The notes beneath the pieces are model-generated. The model made no database searches. It was not told the origin of the DNA and saw nothing but the letters and a program-made list of their open reading frames with translations. From positions 1 through 64,000 of the forward strand of contig NZ_JAODTL010000032.1 in NCBI RefSeq assembly GCF_026191375.1: a stretch of DNA of 64,000 bases, written 5' to 3'. This DNA is from Marinomonas pontica. Lineage in GTDB: Bacteria; Pseudomonadota; Gammaproteobacteria; Pseudomonadales; Marinomonadaceae. The position numbers were made by a program, and so were the translations under genes. Shown one piece after another: positions 27,184 to 36,040 of this stretch; the stretch's first letter is position 1, and each line of letters opens with the position of its first letter.

Positions 27184-28229
27184 TTCTTCTTGTTAGCGCG
27201 CCGAAAGGCGCTCGGTGTTTGTTGCGTCACGCGAGAAAACTCTCGATGGAAGTTCGATTTCGTCTGAAATCCGGAATCTAAATAGATTTGGGTGATGGTT
27301 TTGTCGGTGGATAACAGCAGTGATTTGGCGCGCTCAATACGGTATTCGTTCACGACTTGTGAGATGTTGCGACCGTAAACTTGGTTGATCGCGGCGGAGA
27401 TCTGACGCGCAGGAATACAGGCTTTTCTAGCGAGTCGATCGAGCGTGAGATCTGGGTCGAGAAACACGTCTTTGGTGGTCAGCAAAACATCGATTTTATG
27501 AGCGATATCGTGCACTTCATCGTCCGACAACGATTGGGTCGACGTCTCTTTTGGCGCGTCAGTATTTGCCATTTTGGCGTTGCTTTGGGTGGTGTCGACA
27601 CTGCTGGGTGCCATGCTCAAACTCAATAAAACCACCGTAATGCCCAAAACGGGCAGCAACACAGCATGACCAATAGCGAGAATGACCTGAGCATGTTGAC
27701 CGGCAAAAACAGCGAAGTCGACCGCCAAGGCTCCGTCAATAAGCGCAGACATCAACAGCATGGTGCCGGCGATGCGTTCGGCTTTTAGTGCGTTATCCAT
27801 GTCGGATAAACGCACTTGCTCAGGTAAGTCGGACGCTTTGAAAGACGCTCGTATCAATGCCACGCCATAACCCACATAAAGCAGCGTTAACATTGGGTCC
27901 AAAGGCGGTCGCCAGAATGGATAGGTGAAAGACGCCAAGGTAACGAAGACCGGTGGTAAAAGGTGCCAGACTTTAAATTTATGGCGCTGATGAGCACTTG
28001 AGAAACAGTACCAAGCCGCAACAGGGATACACGAAGCCAAAATGGGTTGCAGCAATCGCAATAATGCGTAATCAAACGTCCAGCGTAAACCCACGACCGT
28101 TGTTGTTAACGCGCATAAAGCGACAAATATAAACGCGGATTGCGTGGTGTCTTCTCTGCGAACAAATAATAAAACCGCCAATATCGCCAGCAGTAGGGCA
28201 ACGACAAAGGGTAAAGGAATAGCGATCAT
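27180..28229 (-). CDS. Membrane-bound AraC-family regulator
   Basis: The 349-residue protein has about seven hydrophobic helices in the first 215 residues, a short polar linker and a C-terminal AraC/XylS domain (LDRLARKACIPARQISAAIN and FQTKSNFHREFSRVTQQTPS). This arrangement is known for regulators that sense membrane or lipophilic signals. It may control the convergent esterase gene or the divergent DUF805 gene. An inverted repeat lies just before its start at 28266-28309. Confidence 0.87.
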   Translation of the reverse strand: MIAIPLPFVVALLLAILAVLLFVRREDTTQSAFIFVALCALTTTVVGLRWTFDYALLRLLQPILASCIPVAAWYCFSSAHQRHKFKVWHLLPPVFVTLASFTYPFWRPPLDPMLTLLYVGYGVALIRASFKASDLPEQVRLSDMDNALKAERIAGTMLLMSALIDGALAVDFAVFAGQHAQVILAIGHAVLLPVLGITVVLLSLSMAPSSVDTTQSNAKMANTDAPKETSTQSLSDDEVHDIAHKIDVLLTTKDVFLDPDLTLDRLARKACIPARQISAAINQVYGRNISQVVNEYRIERAKSLLLSTDKTITQIYLDSGFQTKSNFHREFSRVTQQTPSAFRRANKKN

Positions 28230-28265
28230 CTTGGCTCCAACTTTTACTATTCAGATCTTTATTAT

Positions 28266-28309
28266 GTCCTAGATCCTTATCGAGAACGTCCTTAAACCTG
28301 ATCTAGGAC
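28266..28309. promoter_or_regulatory. Inverted repeat in the AraC/DUF805 divergent promoter
   Basis: The ten-base arms gtcctagatc (28266-28275) and gatctaggac (28300-28309) are perfect complements separated by 24 bases. It lies 37 bases from the AraC start and 70 bases from the DUF805 start, where an operator for either gene would be expected. Confidence 0.4.
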
Positions 28310-28378
28310 GTAAATCTTTCTTTCGCAACGTACTTTTAAGCCTTCAAAAACTCTTTGGGTTCATCAAGGGAGAAAAGT

Positions 28379-28732
28379 ATGGACTGGTATTTTGATGCGT
28401 GGAAACGTTATGCGCAATTTTCTGGACGAGCGTCACTGAAAGCATTTTGGGTGTTCTTTTTGGTGAACGGTTTGATCTCGCTCGTGTTTGTTGTGTTGGA
28501 AATAGTCTTTCAATCGACATGGAAAATAGAGGCGCTTTATAGTTTGTTGGTTTTCTTACCTATGCTGTCTTTGACTGTACGTAGGTTGCATGACACCAAC
28601 CGTTCGGCTTGGTGGTTGCTGGTGGTTTTGGTACCTGCTATAGGCATGCTTGTTTTGCTCGTGTTGTTGGCTTTGCCAAGTGAGTCGAACAAGGATTTTG
28701 GCAATTATCCACAAAACAAAGCCATGCTATAA
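28379..28732 (+). CDS. DUF805 membrane protein
   Basis: A start at 28379 preceded by AGGGAGAAAAG gives 117 residues. The family start WKRYAQFSGRASLKAFWVFF is followed by four hydrophobic helices and the conserved RRLHDTNRSAWWLL loop. DUF805 proteins are small inner-membrane proteins of unknown role; the family includes YhaH. A lipoprotein gene follows after 13 bases and is probably cotranscribed. Confidence 0.88.
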   Translation: MDWYFDAWKRYAQFSGRASLKAFWVFFLVNGLISLVFVVLEIVFQSTWKIEALYSLLVFLPMLSLTVRRLHDTNRSAWWLLVVLVPAIGMLVLLVLLALPSESNKDFGNYPQNKAML

Positions 28733-28745
28733 ACAAGAGCCAAAC

Positions 28746-29321
28746 ATGAAAGATGTTAATAACTTACCCCACTTATCCACCATGTTATGCGCAATAGTAC
28801 TGTTTTTGTCGTTATCGGCGTGCAGTAATGAGGCAGATGATATAGTCGGTAACAGCGCAATACCTTCAAATACAGTCAACGCCGTGGTCAATATTGCCTC
28901 CCCCAAAGCCGGAATGTTAATGCAGTTGCGAGGCATTGCTGGCAAGGGCGAATTAGTGATTAAAGAGGGTAGGGAACAGACAGGTTTAAACCGCTGTGTG
29001 GCGTCACCCATCCGGTTTGCGGCCGGGGACTTCAATGGCAATAGTATTGGCATCCAGTCTGTCGAGACGATTCGATTACTGATTTACTCCGATAAGATCG
29101 TAGAAAAACTCATCGCTGGCGAGGAAATCGTCAGTGAAGACTATGTCATTACCGATCAAAATGACGACCAACTTGGCGACATCAAAATTGAATCTGGTTT
29201 AACGCTCAGCTATGGCTTTGTGCTTAACCCCGGTGAATGGTCTTGGTCGTCGGTATTTGGCTTGGATCACCACGATGTGAATTGTAGTCTTAATAGCAAT
29301 GCGTTAAATCGCCCAACTTGA
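28746..29321 (+). CDS. Putative lipoprotein of unknown function
   Basis: A start at 28746 gives 191 residues with a lipoprotein signal (MLCAIVLFLSLSACS, lipidated Cys in the LSAC lipobox). The mature part contains two further cysteines (NRCVAS and DVNCSL) that could pair. No family is recognised. It lies immediately after the DUF805 gene. The last 18 bases overlap the end of the convergent LysR gene. Confidence 0.7.
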   Translation: MKDVNNLPHLSTMLCAIVLFLSLSACSNEADDIVGNSAIPSNTVNAVVNIASPKAGMLMQLRGIAGKGELVIKEGREQTGLNRCVASPIRFAAGDFNGNSIGIQSVETIRLLIYSDKIVEKLIAGEEIVSEDYVITDQNDDQLGDIKIESGLTLSYGFVLNPGEWSWSSVFGLDHHDVNCSLNSNALNRPT

Positions 29322-30155
29322 GACGTTTTTCATACTGTCTAACAGTATCTTTTTTGCCTGTTCGAAGCCGTCAGGCAGTGTATTGTTTTTGTGAGATACA
29401 AGGTAAATGGGATAAGTAAATTCTGCCGCGCCTTTTACCTTGTGCAACCGTCCTTCTTGCAAATATCGATCAACCACTCGTGTGCGGAAATAGCCGTTTC
29501 CGCCTTTCGCTAACATGTATTTGAGAGCCATAGGGCCAAGGGAAAATTGCATCGCTGCTCGGCGGTTAAAAGGGACACAACGATCAAACTGCAGGGTAAA
29601 TTCTTCTCCCCATTCAATGAATAAATCTGGCGTTTTTTGCTGTTTAGAGACGACGTGAATTAGCTTTTCCTCAATGATCTGTTCGACGATTAAACCGGGT
29701 AAATAGCGTGGACTGTGGACAATAATGGCATCTACTTCTTGTTTCTGTAGGGATTGATACAAACTGTCGGTTGTCGTCACTTGGCTGTTGATGACTAAAT
29801 GAGGCATGTCGTCACTCATCGCCAGTAGCCAGTCGATGAGAATCGGATTCCACAGGCTAATTTCGCCACCAATTCTCAAAGTCTGCTGAGCCTGATAATC
29901 TGAAATGTCGCAAAGCTGCTTTGCCTGCTCCCAAGCTTCCAGCATATTTTTCGCCGGGGACACAAAGGCTTCACCACTTTTGGTCAGCTTAGCGCCGGCT
30001 CTATTTCGCACAAATAATCGACAATTTAACGCTGATTCTAGTGCTTGTACACGGGCGGTCACTGTGGTTTGAGTAACATGAAGGCGTTCTGCTGCACGGG
30101 CAAAGGTGCCAGCATGAATAATTTCGAGAAAGGTTCTGGCTTGTTCAATATCCAT
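29304..30155 (-). CDS. LysR family transcriptional regulator
   Basis: A start at 30155 gives 283 residues with a typical LysR HTH (DIEQARTFLEIIHAGTFARA, then HVTQTTVTARVQALESAL) and an effector-binding domain. The open frame to 30194 adds residues with no family match. It is divergent from the HPP-family gene at 30316, its most likely target. The inducer is unknown. Confidence 0.88.
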   Translation of the reverse strand: MDIEQARTFLEIIHAGTFARAAERLHVTQTTVTARVQALESALNCRLFVRNRAGAKLTKSGEAFVSPAKNMLEAWEQAKQLCDISDYQAQQTLRIGGEISLWNPILIDWLLAMSDDMPHLVINSQVTTTDSLYQSLQKQEVDAIIVHSPRYLPGLIVEQIIEEKLIHVVSKQQKTPDLFIEWGEEFTLQFDRCVPFNRRAAMQFSLGPMALKYMLAKGGNGYFRTRVVDRYLQEGRLHKVKGAAEFTYPIYLVSHKNNTLPDGFEQAKKILLDSMKNVSSWAI

Positions 30156-30315
30156 TTCAACTTTAAATGCAATTATATTGCATTTAAACCTCATTTAAAT
30201 TCGTTATACATGAGGCTATTTTAATCACTAAAATGGCGCCGTTACTAGGAAAACACTATAGATCGCCTTAGTTGTTTGAAATCGTTATTTATTTTTGTAA
30301 GGTCTCATTAAATAA

Positions 30316-31038
30316 ATGTTCCTCTCATTTTGTCGTAATATTGCTCAATTCATTGGTATTGAAATCAATAAAACCTCCCACTTTGAACGCCTTTTATCAG
30401 GTATGACCGCTTGTCTCGCATTAGTTAGTGTTTACTATTTGTCGAGTTCGTTTTTATCTCTACCGGATTCATTATTGGTGGTCGCTTCTATTGGGGCCAG
30501 TGCCGTTTTGATGTTCGCTATTCCTCATGGCGCTTTGTCTCAGCCGTGGCCCTTTATTACTGGCCACCTAGTATCAGCGCTGATTGGTATTGGCTTTTAT
30601 CAGCTGTTCGGAGCGTCTTTTGTGACTGGAGCGGCCGCCGTGGGCGTGTCGATTATCGGCATGCATTACCTTCGTTGCTTGCATCCGCCAGGCGGGTCGA
30701 CCGCGCTATCGTGCGTGATTGGTGGAAGCAGCATACATGCAATGGGGTTTGAATTTTTACTGTATCCATTATTGATCAATTTATTAGCGATGCTTGTGTT
30801 CGCTTTTATCATCAACAACGGCTTTCAATGGCGGCGTTATCCATCTTTTTTAAGCGCTTCTGTGCGTAATGAAAGTAATGAAAAACACTTATTTGAGGTA
30901 GAAGATCTTTATGATGTGTTAGAAAAAGAAGATGTCTTTATTGACGTTAGCGCAGAAGAGCTCATGCACATTTACAATGCGGCAAGAGAAAACGCGAAAG
31001 ATCGACATAAAAGTCTTGTATCCAAATTGCCGAAGTAG
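30316..31038 (+). CDS. HPP-family membrane protein
   Basis: The 240-residue protein has the HPP transmembrane domain (about residues 20-170) with the hallmark LHPPGGSTALSCVIGG and four or five helices, then a short cytoplasmic acidic tail. HPP proteins in cyanobacteria and plants act in nitrite transport, but most bacterial members have no assigned role. It is divergent from the LysR gene. The following 219 bases to the next gene show no feature. Confidence 0.85.
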   Translation: MFLSFCRNIAQFIGIEINKTSHFERLLSGMTACLALVSVYYLSSSFLSLPDSLLVVASIGASAVLMFAIPHGALSQPWPFITGHLVSALIGIGFYQLFGASFVTGAAAVGVSIIGMHYLRCLHPPGGSTALSCVIGGSSIHAMGFEFLLYPLLINLLAMLVFAFIINNGFQWRRYPSFLSASVRNESNEKHLFEVEDLYDVLEKEDVFIDVSAEELMHIYNAARENAKDRHKSLVSKLPK

Positions 31039-31257
31039 GGGGCTTAGGATATAAAGGTTACTCATTTTAAAGAGCTTTTTTGTAATCGAGACAAACCTTG
31101 AGCAGGTTGAAATAGCGATAGCTCAAACGGTCGATCTTAGCAAGCTCTAGGAAGTCCACTATAGAAAATGTGGGCCATTATGATGCTATCCAGAGCCACC
31201 ACTGAACGTCTTTATGGAAAAATCGCTTGGTGCTGTTGATGATCAAAAGAGAATGTC

Positions 31258-31719
31258 ATGAAAAACCTTGAGCTTAAAGTCCCCCCTGTTGTCTTGGTCG
31301 CGGTTGTAGCTGTTGGCATGTGGGCGGTGTCGCGTATTGCGCTGAATTCACATTTCACCTTTCCCTATGTGGAATGGTGGTCGGCTGGTTTGGTATTGCT
31401 TGGTATTTGTATCGCCATTGCGGGAGTTTTACAGTTTAGAATGGCTGGAACAACCGTTGACCCTAGAGTACCAGATCAATCAAGCAACTTGGTGGTGAGT
31501 GGGATTTATCGTTATAGCCGTAATCCGATGTATATAGGCTTTTTACTGGCGTTGTGTGGATGGTGTGTATTTTTAGGCAGTATGGTTTCTGTGTTGTTTT
31601 TGCCTGTTTTTATCCTTTATATGAATTGTTTTCAAATCGTACCAGAAGAGCGGTTTATGCAAGAAAAGTTTGGGGCGTCTTATCGTCAATACCGATCGCA
31701 GGTGCGCCGCTGGATCTAA
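31258..31719 (+). CDS. Isoprenylcysteine carboxyl methyltransferase-like (PEMT/ICMT) membrane protein
   Basis: The 153-residue integral membrane protein has three or four helices and the SAM-binding ICMT signature GIYRYSRNPMYIGFLL with EERFMQEKFGASYRQY. Bacterial members methylate unknown small molecules or lipids, so no substrate is proposed. The start is supported by an ATG after AAAGAGAATGTC, a modest ribosome-binding site. The 186 bases after it hold no gene. Confidence 0.85.
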   Translation: MKNLELKVPPVVLVAVVAVGMWAVSRIALNSHFTFPYVEWWSAGLVLLGICIAIAGVLQFRMAGTTVDPRVPDQSSNLVVSGIYRYSRNPMYIGFLLALCGWCVFLGSMVSVLFLPVFILYMNCFQIVPEERFMQEKFGASYRQYRSQVRRWI

Positions 31720-31905
31720 AGTCAGAGTCAGCCTGTGCTGTAACGGGCTTCAAGTTGGTGCCGATTAAATTGCGTATGGTAACGGAATTCGCATTAGGCA
31801 TATTAATCAATAGGATCTGGGGTACATTCTCCAACGCACCATGAGGTGTTTTTTAAAGTACCGTCATGATGCCTTGGCTGTGTATTGTTCTGGGCCTTCG
31901 TATTC

Positions 31906-32634
31906 TTAAAGCACGGCCCCCATAAACTGTTTCAATTCATCAGTTTGCGGGTTAGACAGCACGGTTTTGGGATCGCCTTGTTCCCAGACTTTGCCTTGGT
32001 GCATGAAGACGACTCGGCTGCCGACGTCGCGGGCGAAGTTCATTTCATGGGTCACTAGTATCAAGGTCATGCCTTCTTCGGCTAATTGTTCCAATACCTT
32101 TAGTACTTCACCGACTAATTCTGGGTCGAGGGCGGAGGTGATTTCGTCGCACAGCAAAACCTTGGGTGACATGGCCAATGCGCGGGCGATGGCGACACGT
32201 TGTTGCTGACCGCCAGAAAGCTTTTCTGGGAAGCTGTCGAATTTCTCTGCCAGACCGACTTTTTCTAACATGGCACGAGCCGTTGCTTCGGCCTCGGCTT
32301 TGCTCTTTTTCAACACAATCGTTGGCGCGAGCATGACGTTTTCGCCTACGGTCATATGCGGAAACAAGTTGAAGTTTTGGAAGATCATACCGACGCTAAG
32401 GGCAAGGCGACGTACCTGAATGTCTTCGGTGGTGACTTCTTTTCCGTCCACCGTAATGCCGCCTTCTTGGTATTGTTCCAAGCCATTCACACAGCGCAAT
32501 AGGGTGCTTTTACCAGAGCCACTTTTGCCAATAATGGAAACGACTTCGCCTGCTTTGATATCAAGGTCAATGCCTTTCAATACATGCAGATCGCCATAGT
32601 ATTTATGGACTTGATGTAAGTTAACGAGAGACAT
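31906..32634 (-). CDS. Polar amino acid ABC transporter ATPase (GlnQ/HisP class)
   Basis: A start at 32634 gives 242 residues with Walker A GKSGSGKST, Q-loop MIFQNFNLFPH, signature LSGGQQQRVAIARAL and Walker B VLLCDEITSALDPE. It overlaps the end of the second permease gene by 14 bases and closes a four-gene import operon. The substrate class is polar amino acids or similar compounds. Linkage to ureide genes through the divergent RpiR regulator hints at a nitrogenous pathway intermediate. Confidence 0.93.
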   Translation of the reverse strand: MSLVNLHQVHKYYGDLHVLKGIDLDIKAGEVVSIIGKSGSGKSTLLRCVNGLEQYQEGGITVDGKEVTTEDIQVRRLALSVGMIFQNFNLFPHMTVGENVMLAPTIVLKKSKAEAEATARAMLEKVGLAEKFDSFPEKLSGGQQQRVAIARALAMSPKVLLCDEITSALDPELVGEVLKVLEQLAEEGMTLILVTHEMNFARDVGSRVVFMHQGKVWEQGDPKTVLSNPQTDELKQFMGAVL

Positions 32635-33271
32635 GGAATTTTTTCTCCAAATGCTTGCTGTACAAAGACAGTGGATAACAAAGTAAGAAGTAAATAAGCG
32701 CAACGAGAGTAAAGACTTTAAAGGGTTCAAAGGTCGCGTTATTGAGCATGGTGCCGACTTTGGTCAGTTCGACAAAACCAATCACCGATGCCAGCGCTGT
32801 GCCTTTAATCACCTGAACAGAAAAGCCGACAGTTGGGGCGGTCGCCACGCGAATCGCTTGCGGCAAGATAATATGACGCAGGGTTTGTAAGAAGCTCAAG
32901 CCCAAACAGCGGCTTGCCTCCCATTGGCCTTTAGGCAGGGTGTCGATACAGCCACGCCAGATTTCGACTAAAAAGGCGCTGGTGAAAAACGTCAGTGACA
33001 AAATGGCCGCGCTCCACGCTGAGATTTCATAACCCAGCATGGACAAGCCAAAGAAGCACAAGAACATCTGCATCAACAATGGCGTGCCTTGAAACAGTTC
33101 CACGTAAATTTTGACGATGCGCTGCATCGCAGGGTTGCGTGTTAAACGCATGGCGGTCAATGCCAGCGCGACGGTTGTGCCACCGATAAACGCCGCCAGT
33201 GACAATAAAATCGTCCATTGTGTCGCAAACAAGAGATTGCGCAGAATGTCGTAGTTAGAAAATTCGATCAT
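32621..33271 (-). CDS. Amino acid ABC transporter permease
   Basis: The 216-residue HisM/GlnP-type permease has about five helices and the EAA loop EASRCLGLSFLQTLRHIILP. LFQGTPLLMQMFL is the family segment in the middle. It is the third gene of the minus-strand operon and probably forms a heterodimer with the permease upstream. Confidence 0.92.
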   Translation of the reverse strand: MIEFSNYDILRNLLFATQWTILLSLAAFIGGTTVALALTAMRLTRNPAMQRIVKIYVELFQGTPLLMQMFLCFFGLSMLGYEISAWSAAILSLTFFTSAFLVEIWRGCIDTLPKGQWEASRCLGLSFLQTLRHIILPQAIRVATAPTVGFSVQVIKGTALASVIGFVELTKVGTMLNNATFEPFKVFTLVALIYFLLCYPLSLYSKHLEKKFHVSR

Positions 33272-33306
33272 TGAGTTTCCCTCATTTTGCTTTTATGGAA
33301 TGCCTT

Positions 33307-33969
33307 TTAATTGGACGTTCGATAAGCAAATAGGCGTTTCCCTAAAGCGTTGAAAGCAAATCGCAGCAAAATGGACAAGCCCAAATACAACAAGGCGGTC
33401 ACCAAATAGCTTTCAAAAGCGCGGAAGTTGCGCGATTGCACTAGGTTGGCAGCGTAGGTTAAATCTTGCACTGAGATCTGAGATATCACCGCAGACCCCA
33501 ACATGACGATAATGCATTGGCTGGTCAGCGCGGGATAAATCTTTTCAAAGGCGGGAGTGAAGATCACCCGAATCAGGGTTTGGCGAAAGTTCAGCCCTAA
33601 TACTTTCGCGGCTTCTATTTGGCCTTTGGAAATGCTCGCTAGGCCAGCTCGAATGATTTCGGTGCTGTACGCGCCAAGGTTAATGGTCAATGCGATCATG
33701 CTGGCTTCCCAAGGAGACAACATCATGCCAATGGCAGGCAGACCAAAGAAGATAAAAAATAACTGCACAATAAACGGCGTGTTACGGATCAATTCCACAT
33801 ACACACTGACCACACGTTGACTGGCTCGGTTGCCGTATTGGCGTACGGTCGCGCAGACCGTACCCAATACCACTCCCAAGATCGTTGTCAGTACAGTGAG
33901 CTCAACAGTGGTTTTTAAACCACTGAGGAACACGTCGCTGTATTGCAATAGATCAGAGAAATACAACAT
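33307..33969 (-). CDS. Amino acid ABC transporter permease
   Basis: A start at 33969 gives 220 residues with helices, the segment ELIRNTPFIVQLFFIFFGLP and the EAA loop EAAKVLGLNFRQTLIRVIFTP. The frame opens back to 34020, inside the binding-protein gene, but the shorter start MLYFSDLLQYSD fits the family. It partners with the second permease downstream. Confidence 0.91.
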   Translation of the reverse strand: MLYFSDLLQYSDVFLSGLKTTVELTVLTTILGVVLGTVCATVRQYGNRASQRVVSVYVELIRNTPFIVQLFFIFFGLPAIGMMLSPWEASMIALTINLGAYSTEIIRAGLASISKGQIEAAKVLGLNFRQTLIRVIFTPAFEKIYPALTSQCIIVMLGSAVISQISVQDLTYAANLVQSRNFRAFESYLVTALLYLGLSILLRFAFNALGKRLFAYRTSN

Positions 33970-33995
33970 AACAAAAGCCTTATGCGCCGAAGCCT

Positions 33996-34772
33996 TTAGG
34001 GTAGTGGTGCTTTTAACCATTTCATCGAAATGTCGTTTAGTTCACCCGATGCCAAGGCGCCTTTGATTAGCTCGTTCACTTTCGCTTGTAGTGCTGTTTC
34101 GCCTTTTGCCATACCGATGTAGCAAGGAGAATCTTTCAGCATGAATTTACTTTCTGGTGCGCGTTGTGGCTGACGTTTCGCAATTTCAGCGGCAACCAAG
34201 TTACCAGTAGCGATCAAATTCACTTGGCCAGATAGGTAAGCCGTTAGTGTGGTGTTGTTGTCTTCAAAGCGACGCACGTTGACAGACTTAGGCGCGTTTT
34301 TTTCCAGCTCTAAGTCTTCTACTGAACCGCGTGTTACGCCCACGGTTTTGTTGGCTAGCTCGCCAATTTCTGTCACGGCAACGTCTTTAGAACCGAATAC
34401 CCCTAAGAAGAAAGGCGCGTAAGGTGTGGAAAAATCGATGGCTTTTTGACGCTCTGGGTTTTTACCAAGACTAGAAATCACCAAGTCGACTTTTTTCGTT
34501 TGTAAGTAAGGAATACGGTTGGCGCTGGTGACGGGAACGATTTCAATTTTTACGCCCATTTCATTGGCAATGTAATTTGCCATGTCCACATCGATCCCTT
34601 GTGGCTTCAGATCCGTGCCAATAGAACCAAACGGCGGGAAATCTTGCGGTACCGCAATGCGAATCAGGTTGCGGTCTTTGATGTCCTGCAATACGTCCGC
34701 AGTAGCACTTAATGCACTAAAGCCAGCCGCGATGATCAATGTTTTGCCGAGTAGTTTGGTCAATTTTTTCAT
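33996..34772 (-). CDS. Amino acid ABC transporter substrate-binding protein
   Basis: A start at 34772 (AGGAACCCCTCC upstream) gives 258 residues with a signal peptide (KTLIIAAGFSALSATA) and the family 3 solute-binding fold. IRIAVPQDFPPFGSIGTD, GIDVDMANYIANEMGVKIEI and VDLVISSLGKNPERQKAIDF are visible. It heads the four-gene transporter operon. The frame open to 35072 is not used because it lacks a signal peptide and crosses the promoter region. Confidence 0.92.
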   Translation of the reverse strand: MKKLTKLLGKTLIIAAGFSALSATADVLQDIKDRNLIRIAVPQDFPPFGSIGTDLKPQGIDVDMANYIANEMGVKIEIVPVTSANRIPYLQTKKVDLVISSLGKNPERQKAIDFSTPYAPFFLGVFGSKDVAVTEIGELANKTVGVTRGSVEDLELEKNAPKSVNVRRFEDNNTTLTAYLSGQVNLIATGNLVAAEIAKRQPQRAPESKFMLKDSPCYIGMAKGETALQAKVNELIKGALASGELNDISMKWLKAPLP

Positions 34773-35096
34773 GGAGGGGTTCCTATTTGTGTTTGTGAAT
34801 GCCTGAAACACAATTTGCAACACCCATGCCAATATGAAACAAAAGTTTCTTTGTTGGCGGTTTCTGTAACAATTCACCGCACATTCTTTAGGACACCCTG
34901 TCTTTAAAGGACACCGGCTGACGTTCACCGAAGGAGGGCGGTGAGCGTCTATCGTACTTTTTTGCGCCATAATGAATCGTAGTGGCTTTGTTTTGGTGCA
35001 AAACGTCACCGCTAACCGCCAAATCAATAATCTAAGTTGGCAGCTAAACGATAATCCATTACCGTAGAGCAAAATATCCCGAACCGAGGTTTATAC
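34773..35096. other. Divergent promoter region between the ABC operon and the RpiR gene
   Basis: These 324 bases hold no gene. They contain the TGAAAC-N4-GTTTC dyad at 34835-34850, a direct repeat of ggacacc near 34892 and 34909, and the GAGG ribosome-binding site of the RpiR gene just before its GTG start. Confidence 0.6.
34835..34850. promoter_or_regulatory. Candidate RpiR operator before the ABC operon
   Basis: The sequence tgaaacaaaagtttct is an inverted repeat TGAAAC-N4-GTTTCT located 63 bases before the binding-protein start. It matches the dyad at 36000-36015 before the amidase gene, so the two promoters on either side of the RpiR gene share one site. Confidence 0.55.
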
Positions 35097-35915
35097 GTGG
35101 CGACAAAGCAGGATGTGCTATCCCTGATCGAGCAAACTTACCCAACGCTTTCTCCATCAGCGCGATCCATAGCAAACTATTTACAACAGAATCCCTTAGC
35201 GATAGTGAGCCAAACGTCGGCTGAAATTGCGGAAAACACCAACACATCAAAAGCGACCGTGAGCCGTTTCTTTCGTCAGCTTGGTTACGATTCGCAGCAA
35301 GGCGCGAAGCAGGCGCAATTAGCGTTGCGCGAAAGTGGCGTGCCGATTTTTACTCAAGGTTCGTCTTTGGACCAAACCGCGCAGGAGCTAAAAAACCTGT
35401 CGTTAACCTTTGAAGGCTTGCGTCCTGACACCCTGAACGAGATCAGCGAGCGTCTAGCCAACGCCAGCCGCGTCACTTTAATTGGCTTTCGCAATGCTTA
35501 TCCATTAGCGTTGCATTTCCGTCAGCAGTTGCAACAAGTGCGTCATTCTGTGCGCTTATTGCCGCAACCAGGCCAAACGCTAGGGGAAGACCTGCACGAT
35601 ATTCTGGATGATGAAGTGATTGTCCTTTTGGGCTTCCGACGTCGTACCCGCCAGTTCAAACAAATCGTAGAAGCCTTGCAAGGCCGAAACACCGTATTAA
35701 TCACCGACCCAACAGGTCAGGTTTATAACCAACAAGTGTCTCATGTGTTGGTTTGTCACCTAGGAAACGAAAGCCCATTCGACAGCTACGCCGCGCCCAT
35801 GAGTTTGATTTCCATGTTATGCAATCGCGTGTTTGGCTTTTTGGGTGATGCAGCCAGCCGTCAGACGCAGGCAATTTCAGCCCTATACGAAGATTTGGAT
35901 GAACTAGAACCTTAA
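35097..35915 (+). CDS. RpiR-family transcriptional regulator with SIS domain
   Basis: The 272-residue protein starts with GTG after GAGG. It has the N-terminal RpiR HTH (EIAENTNTSKATVSRFFRQL) and a C-terminal sugar-isomerase SIS domain (about 125-250) with VTLIGFRNAYPLALHFRQQL. Although many relatives sense phosphosugars, some control amino acid or ureide use. It sits between the ABC importer and the amidase-GGT-aminotransferase genes and, given the shared dyads, probably controls both. Confidence 0.9.
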   Translation: MATKQDVLSLIEQTYPTLSPSARSIANYLQQNPLAIVSQTSAEIAENTNTSKATVSRFFRQLGYDSQQGAKQAQLALRESGVPIFTQGSSLDQTAQELKNLSLTFEGLRPDTLNEISERLANASRVTLIGFRNAYPLALHFRQQLQQVRHSVRLLPQPGQTLGEDLHDILDDEVIVLLGFRRRTRQFKQIVEALQGRNTVLITDPTGQVYNQQVSHVLVCHLGNESPFDSYAAPMSLISMLCNRVFGFLGDAASRQTQAISALYEDLDELEP

Positions 35916-35999
35916 TTTCTAAGAGAGAATACACCCACACTGTTTGCGGCATTTTTTAGAAAATAGCAGAATTATTTTTTGTTTCAGTTGACAGGGTGG

Positions 36000-36015
36000 T
36001 GAAACGATTGTTTCA
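36000..36015. promoter_or_regulatory. Candidate RpiR operator before the amidase gene
   Basis: The perfect inverted repeat tgaaacgattgtttca lies 25 bases before the amidase start and matches the dyad at 34835. Its proximity to the start suits repression. A further GTTTCA half-site lies at 35981. Confidence 0.6.
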
Positions 36016-36040
36016 TATGTTTTACTCAAGCGGAGGACAT

